This document shows positions 33,550 to 44,400 of a stretch of DNA of 44,976 bases, piece after piece. How positions within the stretch are numbered: the first letter of the stretch is position 1; each line of letters starts with the position of its first letter. The notes under the pieces are model-generated. The model worked only from the letters and a program-made list of their open reading frames with translations. It did not search any database and was not told the origin of the DNA. This DNA comes from Ectocarpus siliculosus (taxonomy: Eukaryota > Sar > Phaeophyceae > Ectocarpales > Ectocarpaceae), in NCBI GenBank assembly GCA_000310025.1, contig FN648368.1, positions 1 through 44,976 of the forward strand, given 5' to 3'. The position numbers were made by a program, and so were the translations under genes.

Positions 33550-33656
33550 CAGTCGTGGGCGCGGTTTAGCAGTTCTTCCCTGTTTCGCGGCGGTGCCCTG
33601 AATAGCGGTTATAAAATTTCGTGACACTATGGACCGCTAAACCGGGCCCACGACTG
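33550..33656. mobile_element. 107-bp Tc1/mariner-type MITE
   Basis: The termini are CAGTCGTGGGCGCGGTTTAG (left) and the complement of CAGTCGTGGGCCCGGTTTAG (right). The inverted repeats agree at ~25 of 29 positions. A TA dinucleotide flanks each end (33548-33549 and 33657-33658), the target duplication expected for Tc1/mariner transposition. There is no coding capacity, so it is non-autonomous. Confidence 0.8.
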
Positions 33657-33726
33657 TACGTCGAAATCACGTATTTTCTCCGGACGTGCGGATTCTCAAC
33701 ATCAAAATCAAAGGTAAATAATTTCG

Positions 33727-33740
33727 TGATGACGTCATCA
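33727..33740. promoter_or_regulatory. 14-bp perfect palindrome with a CRE-type core
   Basis: TGATGACGTCATCA is a perfect inverted repeat containing TGACGTCA, the classical bZIP (CREB/ATF) site. No neighbouring gene start could be tied to it, so function is speculative. Confidence 0.3.
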
Positions 33741-34219
33741 TGAGAAACACGCCATTACCCTCCGTAGGGCATTACATTCATTTATTGGGGGGTACAGGAC
33801 CACATGCATATATTGTAGCGACAGCGAGTCTTTACAGCACATATATTTCGCTTCTAGGGTGTACAGCCGTTGGTGCTAGTGAGAATCGGGGTTGAGTACC
33901 GGAGGAGAGGAATGCAGCGCCAGGCAGTTGTTCATTTTGCACGTTTCTATGCATTTGCAAGAAATAAATGTGAAATTGCCGATTTGGGAAAATTCAGCAG
34001 GATTCGGTCCGCCCGATTCGGTACTTGTAGCACGAATAAAGTAGGAACTTGAGCCGGGAGGGGGTAATTTTCTTCACGTCCCTAAAAAAATAATAAAAAA
34101 AAAACGACATGACGCAATGTGTGTGTATGTGTGAAAAGACTGTGTGTGTTGTTATTATTCTCAAGACTGTGTGTTAGTGTCCGGGATTGCCTGTCTTTCT
34201 ATTCACATCGTCTGCTTGT
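33741..34219. other. Intergenic stretch
   Basis: No gene signal. It has an A-rich run at 34084-34105 and GT-rich sequence at 34115-34150. Confidence 0.4.
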
Positions 34220-34412
34220 GGATGACATCTCGGTGGAGATAGCAGCACCGGTCGGTCGGGTAGAAGGCACCGGGGTACGCGCAAAACAACAGAATACGAC
34301 TGGAGCTATAGTAAGGCCGATGTGTGAATTTCATTGGGCACCGCACGGACGGGTAGCTGAGATAGCACCGGGCTGCCTTGAAAACTCAAAGTATGGAATA
34401 TTTTCGCAATTC
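34220..34412. repeat. Degenerate copy of the 1487-2294 element family
   Basis: GAGATAGCAGCACCGGTCGG, GGTAGAAGGCACCGGGG and GAGATAGCACCGGGCTGCCT followed by TGAAAACTCAAAG match, in opposite orientation, the subterminal modules near 1560-1665 (GAGATCGCACCGGGGTGCCT, TGAAAATG). Confidence 0.6.
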
Positions 34413-34737
34413 TATGGTTGTTCAACAATGTACCCGAAGGTGTGCACAATGATCCGATTTACTGAATGAACAACCGAAGGCTATTAGTTTGTCCGGAAAT
34501 ACTCCGTAGGTGAAACCTACAGTACATACTGTTGTTCACAGCAGACGTGAAAATACTATCTATTTTTATATTATTTTGTCTTCACTTCAAATCAGCGCTC
34601 ACAGCACTAGTATGTGCCGTTTACTCCAACCCGTGGTCACACAGAAGGGTCCGTCCCTCTCTGCCCTCCCCTCCTGCGGTACGTTGCCTTCGATTTTTTA
34701 AGGCGAGAAAGTTCAGCACACTCTTCCCTCTGGGTAC

Positions 34738-34890
34738 ACACGAACTAGCGTTATATCCACTAGACCAGGAGGAGCGGAAGCGAAGAAAAACTAGCTTTGC
34801 AAGAAAAGCTCGCTTACGCCGGGATTCGAACTCCTGACCTGACCTCTAGAAGGTTTCGAGGATACCAACTAGACCACCGGGGCGACCGGG
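34738..34890 (-). repeat. Two tRNA-like pseudogenes (SINE-like)
   Basis: On the minus strand, GCCCCGGTGGTCTAGTTGG (A-box) is followed ~45 nt later by GAGTTCGAATCCC (B-box), at about 34806-34886. A second A-box, CCTGGTCTAGTGGATA, lies at about 34751-34785. Anticodon and acceptor stems do not pair properly (the best anticodon loop would read CTA), so neither is likely to be a functional tRNA. Confidence 0.55.
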
Positions 34891-35989
34891 CATATTGACT
34901 GACATTGAGTATTCAGCAAGACCAAGACGAAACAGTGAAACGAACGATGGTACCCCATGCCATCTCTCCCATTCGTACGGATTTTCATTATTTCTCGCGG
35001 CAATGGTGCACAGCAGACCGTTCCCTTGTCAACACACGGGTGCATACGATTGGGTTCGTCGTCAAGCCGGTGATTGTGTGGTGGTCTACATTCGTTCACT
35101 TTCATTCTATGTAGTTCCAGAACAGCTGCACAAAACTTTCACTGCCCACGGTGATCACGGCACATTGTGAGATACTGTGACAGGTAGAAAGTGTGGGACA
35201 CACCCGACCCCTACCTGGAGCAGATGTCGCCCGGTCGATGTCATGTTCTCTTTCTTGTTCTCTTGCTTGGGCTCCCCTTGGTCTCACTTGCTCACTGCGC
35301 TCGCTTCGGTGGTGACAACTGACAAGCATTGGGCAGGAAATAACACAGACAATCACAAAAACTGGTACCCCAAAAATCATTCTACAACAATATCCGTGGG
35401 TCCTGACTTCTCATGGATCCTGAGTATCCGCGGGTCCTGGGCTATTGCCCTAGAGCACCTGCGCCGCAAATCTACCTGGCAACTTAATCTATCCGTATCC
35501 TGGAGCATACGATGTGATACATGAAAGATATTTTAACCGCGGCGGGGCGTCGCCCGTTGCGGAGGATGGGCAGAAATACTGTAGACGTTAGCATGGGTTG
35601 CCATGTTGAACACATTCACTCTCACAGAGTGGCAAGTGCACAGCAGGTCAAATGCCTGCGATCGGATGACAGCTGCCAGTGCAACAAAGGAAACATGCAT
35701 ATATGCATATGAATGTTGTGGATCATGCTTAGATAACATTTATTCGTGGGGTTCCCGTGCAGTAGTCGTTCGGTGGTCAACCTTCACAAAGCCTACAGTT
35801 AGCCACAGGTGTTGGTAGCAATCCTCCTCAGTTGGAGGTCGCCTTGACACAATTTTTCAAAGAATGAACGCCCTTCTTCGAAACCAACCAACGCTTGCTC
35901 AACACATGAAAATGCATCCATTTCATTCATTGTGAAAATACAAGCTGGTCCGGCCACGACGGCCGGGACTCGCCAACATGGGCACGTGC
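34891..35989. other. Intergenic stretch
   Basis: Only short frames without domain features occur. I see no further structure. Confidence 0.4.
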
Positions 35990-36256
35990 TACTGAGTTTT
36001 ATTAGTTCGGACTTGAAATTTGACACGTTATTTGGAACGTTCTCACCAAGACGCCACCGGATGGACCCAAATATGTTTTCTTTTGTCGAGGTATGCCCGT
36101 CTTTGTGTTCCTGGAAAAGTGGAAGTGGGCCAAAGACGGGCATATCTCGACAACGAAAACAAAAAAATGCTTGGCTCCATCCGGCGTCGTCTTGGTGAGA
36201 ACGTTCAAAATCACGTGTCAAAATTTCAAGTCCGAACTCGAAAAACTCAGCGGCGT
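35990..36256. mobile_element. Foldback element with ~120-bp inverted arms
   Basis: The arms are about 35990-36110 and 36135-36256 with a ~25-nt loop (GTTCCTGGAAAAGTGGAAGT). Shared blocks are TCGGACTTGAAATTTGACAC, GAACGTTCTCACCAAGACG, CCGGATGGA and GATATGCCCGTCTTTG. The arms are ~85% complementary with small indels. Apparent frames across it on both strands are products of the symmetry. Confidence 0.85.
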
Positions 36257-36567
36257 ATCTCGATGTTCGTGCCAAGATCGATGTACAGCGAAAGATACAC
36301 ACATTGCAGGAATTCAGCCGTAACTCTTGAACCACAATGAACTACGTTGTGGTGCGGCCGTCATTCTTCGCCTGGCATCGGTGGCTACACGCACACCAAA
36401 ATTTGAGCGAAATCGGTGGACTTCATTCTGTCTTGAAAATATGGATCAGCCCAAGGCTGCTACTCCGGAACCCCATGAAAGAAAGTACTCCCAACTGACA
36501 CGCAGCTTTCACACCACCATGTTGATGGATTTCCAAGCGCAAGACGTGTGTGAGCGTCATATTCTGG

Positions 36568-36881
36568 CCATCAGTGGGATATGATCGGCTCACCGTCATT
36601 TGCTGCCGTTCAAGAGATGTGATCACATCTGACAACGTATGGGATTTATTGGCGGACCAGCTTGTATTACTTCAAAAAGTATCCATCTTCATTTAAGAGA
36701 ACCCTACGTTTGTGAATCTGGCAGCCATCAGTGGGATATGATCGGCTTGCCGTCATTTGCTGCCGTTCAAGAGATGTGATCACATCTGACAACTTATGGG
36801 ATTTATTGGCGGACCAGCTTGTATTACTTCAAAAAGTATCCATCTTCGTTTAAGAGAACCCTACGTTTGTGAATCAGGCAG
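36568..36881. repeat. 157-bp tandem duplication
   Basis: Two units start at 36568 and 36725 and differ at only a few positions. Each contains the perfect 16-bp palindrome AGATGTGATCACATCT. The high identity implies a recent event. Confidence 0.95.
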
Positions 36882-38358
36882 TCGTTTTCTACGGCCTCGA
36901 GCTGGAGGAACTGTCGTCATTTTCATATGCAACAGCGCAGTCATACAATATCATGGCACCAGACAATCAGCAGCGAAACAACTGCCACGATGAATTCATT
37001 GATAGCAGTCGGAAACCAACCGTTTTTTACACTTCCCGCTTCGTTTGTTTGCCCCCCGTCGAAACGGGCTGTGGTCATGTTATGTCCACCTCGTATTTGT
37101 TTCCACCAGCCTCTACATACACTGAAGAGTGTAGTACATGTCTCGCCACGAAAAATGGGCGGACTGTCGCCATAATACATAGGACGAGAACACACACAAC
37201 ACCAACCTACGCTGTGCCGCAGAAACGACGACGTTGAGATGCTATGCTTCAATGCAGGTGATACAGCATCGAAATCTGCTCCATCTTTCGTTGCGAGCTT
37301 CCCCGTGCTCCGACTGTGCGCACACCGGTCTGCACGATTGATAGACCCACCCTCTAGTAATCTGATTGGGGCATGTAGGGGTAGTGCCAAGCACATAGAT
37401 CGTACCACCTTCACTGTAAAGGTTTCAAGAAATCTGGGGAGTGCACGACAAAATATCACAACGGACGTCATATACTTCAAAGAATGGCCCACCCGTGAGA
37501 TGCCCGAAAAAGCAAAGCAACGTCCCCGCCACTGAAGGAATTAAACACAGACCCTTGGGTAACGTCCGTGCCTCGTACTTTCGAACACACCGTTCAAATA
37601 TACTACTGCTGCTGTAGTGCACGGCTTAGGTTGCCGCTACGCCATTGCTACTGCTGTGATATGGATCGCGAAACTACACAATGTTACATGTTACGTACGG
37701 CTACGTATTACGGCACACACAAATCAGGGATATCCCCGACAGAGCCTCCATGGTCTCCCATCGAAATACACCCGATATTTCATTGTACAATCACGAAATA
37801 TGAAATGATTCCGCTCCGTGGGTGACGAAAACAAAAAGAACCACTCGTACTACCGCTTGACATTCCGCCCCGTCGGAGCCCTATATACAATAGATAAATG
37901 CACGAATCAGTCATATCGCAGCCTTTTCCGCTGGACAAAAGAAACCAAACAAGAATGCTTGTGCCTTTCACGAAAAACGACGGGAAAATGTAGAACACGC
38001 TAATCGTTTCGGTCGTGTAAAACGCGACATGAAACTCCCTACGCGGATCGAATAAAACAAACCACCTCCAAAAATACCGTACAAATGACCCAAACGCTTG
38101 TAAGTGTCACGTGCGCTGACCGAATAAACACGAACTGAAAAATGCGTTCAAGGGGGTTGTGGGAGCATCACGCAGTACCCGCACGGTGCGCGCGTCACCT
38201 CCCCAAGCACTTCCGCCCAGGAAATAAAAGACAGTTCTAGTAGGCGTCTGTCGCCAGGGGTAGCCATTATCCCTTCGCCTCTTCGTTACACACGGTTGCC
38301 GCATCGGCGAGCACCAGCTGTATAGTTCCCACCGCCACCCCGGCCGGTGGCACAACGC
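36882..38358. other. Intergenic stretch downstream of the MYB-like gene
   Basis: A minus frame of 183 codons (36941-37492) lacks recognisable features and sits in the 3' side of the MYB-like gene. I see no supported gene. Confidence 0.4.
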
Positions 38359-38479
38359 CTAGAGAAGACCGAAGTATTCATCGGCAGTGAAACGGAGTCT
38401 CGGCGCTTCGTCGTTCTCTGGGGGTGCAGCCGCGGTCGATCTTCCGGGCCGGCTCCAAACACGACGATGACCGTGCAGA

Positions 38480-38518
<39 letters not shown>

Positions 38519-40114
38519 GGCCACGGATTGTCCTGTCCCTCCCAGCTAGCACCGCTGTTCAGGACCGGAAGCTCGCCGGAGGCACCGTGAGAGAGGGAAG
38601 CGGAACCGCTGACGCTGCCATTGTCGACGAAGGCACTGTCATGGGATAACCCCGACGATTGGGGGGCTGGAACGAGGTGCCGCCCTACGTGCGCGAACGA
38701 CGCTTCCCCGTCACCACTGCCCTCGTGGAAGCTGTAGATCCCACCGTGCCTGCCCCCACTGTGTGAAACGGAGGACATGTCCTGGACGGAGCCATGCTGC
38801 GCGGCTGTTGCTGCCTGCGAGTCGGGCGAGTCAATTGAAGACAAAGGACGACCATGACCCGCGGGAGGACACGACGGACGCAAGGGATGGTGAGGATGGG
38901 AACGTGCGTTTCGGGACGAGAAACAAACGTTTCGGCGCGGGTGAACCCAGTCTTTGGCACGCTGGCGACGACACGGCAGGTGAGAGGCAGCACTAAGGAT
39001 GTCGGCACTACTTCGACACAGAGGGCTCGGAACGATCCGAAAACCCCACGCAGAAAAAGAACGGGGCGAACATGAGGCCGGGGGCGGTTCACTGGCTGAT
39101 CAACACCACCACCGCAAGTATCCCGGGACTACACCACCACGTGACCTGAAGTTGCTAGCAACATTGTGTCAGAAAGAGGTGTGGGGCTGGCAGATGAAGC
39201 TCGAAAATTCGTGCAGAGACGTAGCAAACTCGGGAACGAGAACGGGTGTACACAGGAAGGACCGAAACGTATACAACGATTCTCGAGTAATTTTTCACTG
39301 TGCTAGTCCCCGCGAGGCAAAACTGAAACTAACAAATGCCGGATTCAGGAACGTGAGAGAAACCCGTCGATTCTCCTTCAGGTTGACTCAAAGCGAGACG
39401 CCTTCCCCGACGGAATCGAACAACCGTACCTGTCTTCGGAAAAAAATAGAATATAAAACGAAAAAGACACCACTTAAGATGGTTCTGGCGGTCCCAAAAC
39501 TAAACATGAAACTACTGGCCAGAAACAATAACAAAACACACCACCCTCTGTACATTGGGCATTTCCCTCTCGCTCTCATTTAGCTATCTGCCTCTCTCTC
39601 TCTCTCTCTGTGTCTCTCTCCCTCTCGGGGCCGGACCCTAACCGCGAACAGCCACAGGAACAGGGGGCATTGTAAAATTCTAGCAGCAATGCGCATACAA
39701 ACCTGAGGAGAATGAACTGATTCGCCTTGTGCAACGTACTGCTGAGCGTAGGCTTCGATCTGGGGCGAGCTGCGAGAGGGAACGAAGACCGCGATAGCGT
39801 CCCAGTTTCCGTAGCCGTACACCTCGAGACCGTGGAGGAACCCGTTGTGCTCGTCTTCCGTCCATCCTTCCGTGGTCAATGGGATCCTGCAAAAAGGTGA
39901 CGGCAAGAAGATTATCACACGGAACACCCCCCCGCTTTGTCGTGTCTGACGAGGGACAGTTCGTTCAAACAAATGTGGTTGGTGGGAGTTGCACCTGTGG
40001 GTTCTCCGATTGGACTGTGTTTATTCCTCACCTGGCTTCGATCATCTTAGGAACTGGGCCGGTGTAGCAGTTCGCGTCCGCAGACAAAAAAGCATCAACT
40101 CGCTCGCTCCAGGA
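38359..40114 (-). CDS. MYB-like (SHAQKYF-type) protein with a poly-Q C-terminal region
   Basis: Minus exons are <=40114-40032 (5' limit uncertain), 39886-39703 and 38814-38359 (stop TAG). Donors GCCAG|gtgagg and CCTCAG|gtttgt join in phases 2 and 0. Exon 1 ends YTGPVPKMIEAR. Exon 2 holds one MYB repeat with GWTEDEHNGFLHGLEVYGYG, NWDAIAVFV and EAYAQQYV. It has two of the usual Trp residues and a degenerate version of the plant SHAQKYF motif. Exon 3 is Ser/Gly/His-rich with Q12 and ends ADEYFGLL. Single-repeat SHAQKYF MYBs are sequence-specific transcription factors. The altered motif leaves DNA binding uncertain. The start codon was not found and probably lies further upstream (higher coordinates). 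Confidence 0.7.
38485..38514. repeat. (CTG)10 tract, poly-Q on the minus strand
   Basis: Ten CTG units inside exon 3 of the MYB-like gene. With flanking CAA/CAG codons they give Q12. Confidence 0.95.
39589..39628. repeat. CT-rich microsatellite in the MYB-gene intron
   Basis: (CT)n with single GT interruptions, in the 39702-38815 intron close to the donor. Confidence 0.9.
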
Positions 40115-41475
40115 TTAACTCATGCTTCGAGTTTGGTGAGGTTCCGATACCCCTTTCGTAAAAGCCAGTGTCGTAAGTTTGGCGGCAGTCAAGATCTCTT
40201 CTCAACACAGTTTATTGTCATTGCAGACCCCGACAGTTTGCACCATGCAGTCAACGCGTCCTCGACTCAGGCAACGGAAGGGCAAAAACCGCTGCCCTTG
40301 CTTGGAAAGTGGAGGGAACCATGGGTATGGGAGACCTCTTTCTCACTTGCTTTGCTTTTCGTCATCGAAGCATCGTTCTTTCTCTCTGCCGTGAAAAAAC
40401 AGGAAAGACAAGCGAGATGAACAACGCTGCATGAACACGAAAAAGCTCAAGCATCAACGCAAGAAAATGACAACCAGGTGTTATGTGAGCAGCTCCAAAA
40501 TAACGTGACGGCGCTCATATGTACACTACAGTGCATTCGATCCCCCCCCCCGTATTTCGCGACCATAGCTTAAGGGCCTGCTGTGGAATACAATGCTGGC
40601 CGTGCAGAAAAGGCAGTGAAGACCCCGGACCACAACGCACCCGACATAATCGTGATACTACAGGAAATCGCACGTTGCATATGCTGAATGCGGAGTTCGG
40701 CGGTATGCGGCCGCGGCTGCGAAAAGGTTCTGACGCTGTTTTCGGCTACCTTCGGGGGCGTCAGTTGCTGTTCGTGGGGGTAGCGAGCTTCTTGCGCGTG
40801 TGGATCTCTCTCCCCTCTTGCTGCTTTTCGGATTTCTTCTGCCTTTCTGGTCCCGATCAACAGATTCTTATTGATAGACACGCGTCCGGTAGGGATCGAG
40901 GGCGGCGCGGCTGGTATGCGATGCGCTCAGTCTGCTATAAAGAAAAGAAGACTCTTGAAGGCGGATAAAGGGCCTGAGGGCATGTCGCGTGAGAGTCTAC
41001 GCATGGAGTTGGCCACGGAAAGTGATGAGAGTTTTCTGCTGAGCGCACCCGCATAGCATACAGAAGTTTGCGACGAAACATGGCCAACAAACGCTCCCCA
41101 CTCTCGCACCCAACCCGAACGCACCCGACCTTCTCCTCCGACACGCGGACCTTCCTAACCGGCATCGGATTTCCGGCTTCTGAAAAGTTCAAGAAATACA
41201 ATCGCTCTCAGGCCATTTCTTGCGATGTATTTTTCTCTGGATCTTTCTTCCCACAAAAAAGACAGCCCAAACAAAGATGCACAAAAAAGATCAGCCCCTT
41301 CTTACGAGGTCTTTTTTTAGAACTGGGGTTTCCTGATGATTTTCGGTGGCGTTCGGCGCGCGGGGGCACACTGGTTTTTGAATTTCCGCCGCTCACAGCA
41401 CACACCTCGCACACCACCAAACACGACGCTTCAGCGCCACTCTGCACACAGCAGTCGCATCCCGTACAGCAGACC
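40115..41475. other. Region between MYB-like gene and the last gene
   Basis: Short + strand peptides look protein-like but do not join: ENDNQVLCEQLQNNVTALIC near 40470-40540, EKAVKTPDHNAPDIIVILQE near 40610-40670, and AIKKRRLLKADKGPEGMSRE with ELATESDESFLL before TAG 41056. They may be exons of a further + strand gene or remnants of one. A C10 run is at about 40541-40551. Confidence 0.35.
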
Positions 41476-44400
41476 ATGAATGCTAAGAAACGAGATGGCG
41501 TACAGTCTCTCCCGCTGGAGTTCAACTCGTATGCGGAGACAGTGATTTCGATGCTGCGGGACAGGAGGAGCTCCGGCCTGACGGACGCCAAGTTGCTGAA
41601 GCACCTCCAGAACGTGTGCATCGTGTACGCGTGTTTGACGGTCAAGCGCAACGCCGGGATTGTCTCCACACAGGCCAAGCACGCGGCAGCGGCGAAGGGG
41701 TACAAGGACATCGCTGTCCTTGGCTTCTTCAAGTGGCTCAAGGAAAACTTGGAGGCGGATCAATACTTCTCGCAGCCGTGGCTCACGTTCGAGGTTATGG
41801 GAAGGACGTCGATGAGCGGAGGTAAGACACAACCAACGCGGGAGAGAGAGAGGCAGGTTTTGAGTGCGTAAGAAAACCGTTATGATCGAGACAGGCTGGG
41901 TTCGGTGCCTTCATGGTGTGCTGTTCAACATGACATGCTCAACGTAGGGTGTAGGGCACCGGGTCCGGCCAAAGTTGTCTTTTTGCTGCTCTCACCAGGC
42001 CATGACGGGCTGCTGCCGCAAGAAGAACCAAGATACTTGCTGCGGTATGCATAGGATACCTTGTCAAGTCACGGCCCATTCTTTGGGCGGCAATCACAGG
42101 ATGCAACTCTTTAGTAAGTGCACCAGTCGTAGCGTAGCTTGTCGAGGCTCAGCTGTATGGCTACCCGAGCGTGGTCATATTCTTGAGCAGATCATACTGT
42201 ACTGACTCCTACCGATAGGCACATGGAGAGCAATCTTCTGTACAGCGTCGACGCAACAACAATGCACGCCCTCCAGCAGGGTATGTTTGCTGCTACTGCT
42301 GACCATTAACTGCTACTGCTGCTGTTCGACTTTTGCCTACCCCATGTTGCTGCGACGCAGACGCGGTCCTCTTCACCCACGGCAAAAAATTGTGGAAGCG
42401 GTTCGACAACATCATGCGCGCCTTGAAGAAGTTCTACAACCCCGTGTGGGACAGGTGTGTCGGTTGTCTTGTTTTGTGTACGTGCTAGAAGCGCCAGTAC
42501 AGCTGTCGCGCTGCTATTTTTGATGTGTTTCGTGTGGGTGTTCTCCTGTTCTTTTGGGGGTTGCACTGCTGCTGTGGATGAGCAGTAGACTGTAATCACG
42601 CCCTCGCAAGAGGTGCTCGTCGGCGGCGGCGTATCTACTCCTGTATGTGACGTAGCTCACGTAGTGCGGAAGGACTGCGCGTACACGCCACAGAAGCACC
42701 CATGAACAACTCCCATAGGCAGTACTCAACAAAGAAGCGAGGTCGAACAAGGCGGATATTCAATATGAATGCTGGCTGTGTATTTTGTTCTGAAGGATAG
42801 GCAATACTCAACAAAGAAGCGAGGTCGAACAAGGCGGATATTCAACATGAATGCTGGCTGTGTATTTTGTTCTGAATGAGTAGTCTATCTATGAAAGTAC
42901 AAATCAGTATTGTTGCGTGTAATTTGCGTCGACATGTTTCTCTAAAAAATGTCTACATGCGCGCGCGTGTGCTTGTTGTGTGTTGGCATGGGCATCGACA
43001 GCGCTGCCTGCCGGTTTGATGTTCTTGGTTTCATTCCGTGTACCCATGGCATTGCAGAACTACATTTCCAGATGTCCACTGCCCGATCACCATGCATGAA
43101 TACGACGGGCAACTGTGTTGAAGAACTGCTTAGTCGTGTAGGCCCTTTCTTTTCGCGGCCCCTCGCTGGAATCTCCCCCTCTCCCTTGAAAAAGAAAACA
43201 CACCACAGGTGGGAAAAGCTCTCGAGATTAGTAAGCGGCCCCAGCGCGTAGAACATGTTGTGAGCAATAATAAAGAAGCCCCCCCGCAGTGTTTCTCCCG
43301 AATATTTTTTATTGCGCATGGAAGTTGTCACGGTCGGACACACAATGCTGTTGCACCCTACGCACCAAGTCAAAGCTTTCGTAACAAACCCTTGTGCGTT
43401 TCGAAGTTTGTCGCTTTGCCGTCGTCACGCCGACCCGCTCCCGTGTCAGCGTACCATGTAGAAGATAAGAACGACAACCATGTGCATGACGGTACGCTAT
43501 TGGTTTTCTTTGGCCGAATGGCATGACTCTCGGAAAAATGTAAACCTCGACGAAATATGCAGTGGCGTGTATACCTGACATAGTTTCCGGGCCACAGCCT
43601 TTCGATCGGAGGTAGCGTGACCAGTGGCGAAAGGGCATCAAGTGGCGCCCGTCATATGTGGCACCTTTGCACGTACACATGAGCGAGAGTGCCTGCGTTA
43701 CGAGAGCTTGCAATCTCACCCGTTCTTCCAACCTCTCCCTGCCCTGCTCGCGTGCATCCCTGCCCCAGTTTCGTCGAAGGACAACCTGGGGACCAACTAC
43801 CGTCGGGCAGCCAAGACGAAGATGCCATCGAGTACCTTCTAAACGGAGTTTACCACACGATATCCAATACCGGAAACGAAGAGAACCCGATCGAATTGGA
43901 AGAGAGGCGTGGCGGTGAGGGGGGGGATTCGGAGGACGAATCTGGGGAGCCGTCACCGGGGAGAGCGAGGACGGCGGGAGTGGGAAGCAGAAGACCACGG
44001 AGGGAGCAGTAGAGCCACAGGAAAGCAAGGGAGATGACTCACCGGGCGGTGGGGGGGGGGGGATGAAGGAGCGAGACGGCGATCAGCAGGGCGACGGGGA
44101 TGGCGCACCCTCCGAAGCACTCGCAGGTGAAGAGGGAGGATTTCCGGAGAGGCCGGAGAAGTGGATTCACCCGTTTCTCCTAACATTCTGTGTGATCGGA
44201 AGGCCTAGCAGCAGCGAAGACCCTGACCTCCGGACCGCACGCAAAACGTCCGGCCCCAAGGGCCGCGGAGCCTCAGGGCCGAAGGGTCGCGGAGGAACGC
44301 GGAAGGCGAAGAAGGGGTCTCCCGCCACCAGCGACGAAAGCGGGTCGGAGGCGAGCGGTGCGTATTCTGAGGTTGATCTGTCGTCCAGCGCAATCCGGAT

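Noticed and set aside
34806-34886. Functional tRNA on the minus strand
   Set aside because: A- and B-boxes are good, but acceptor and anticodon stems do not pair; treated as tRNA-like pseudogene or SINE.
35799-36335. 178-codon minus frame and related + frames
   Set aside because: They are the two strands of a foldback element, so similar peptides arise by symmetry.
36941-37492. 183-codon minus-strand frame
   Set aside because: No domain, composition like random GC-balanced DNA, no splice or neighbour support.
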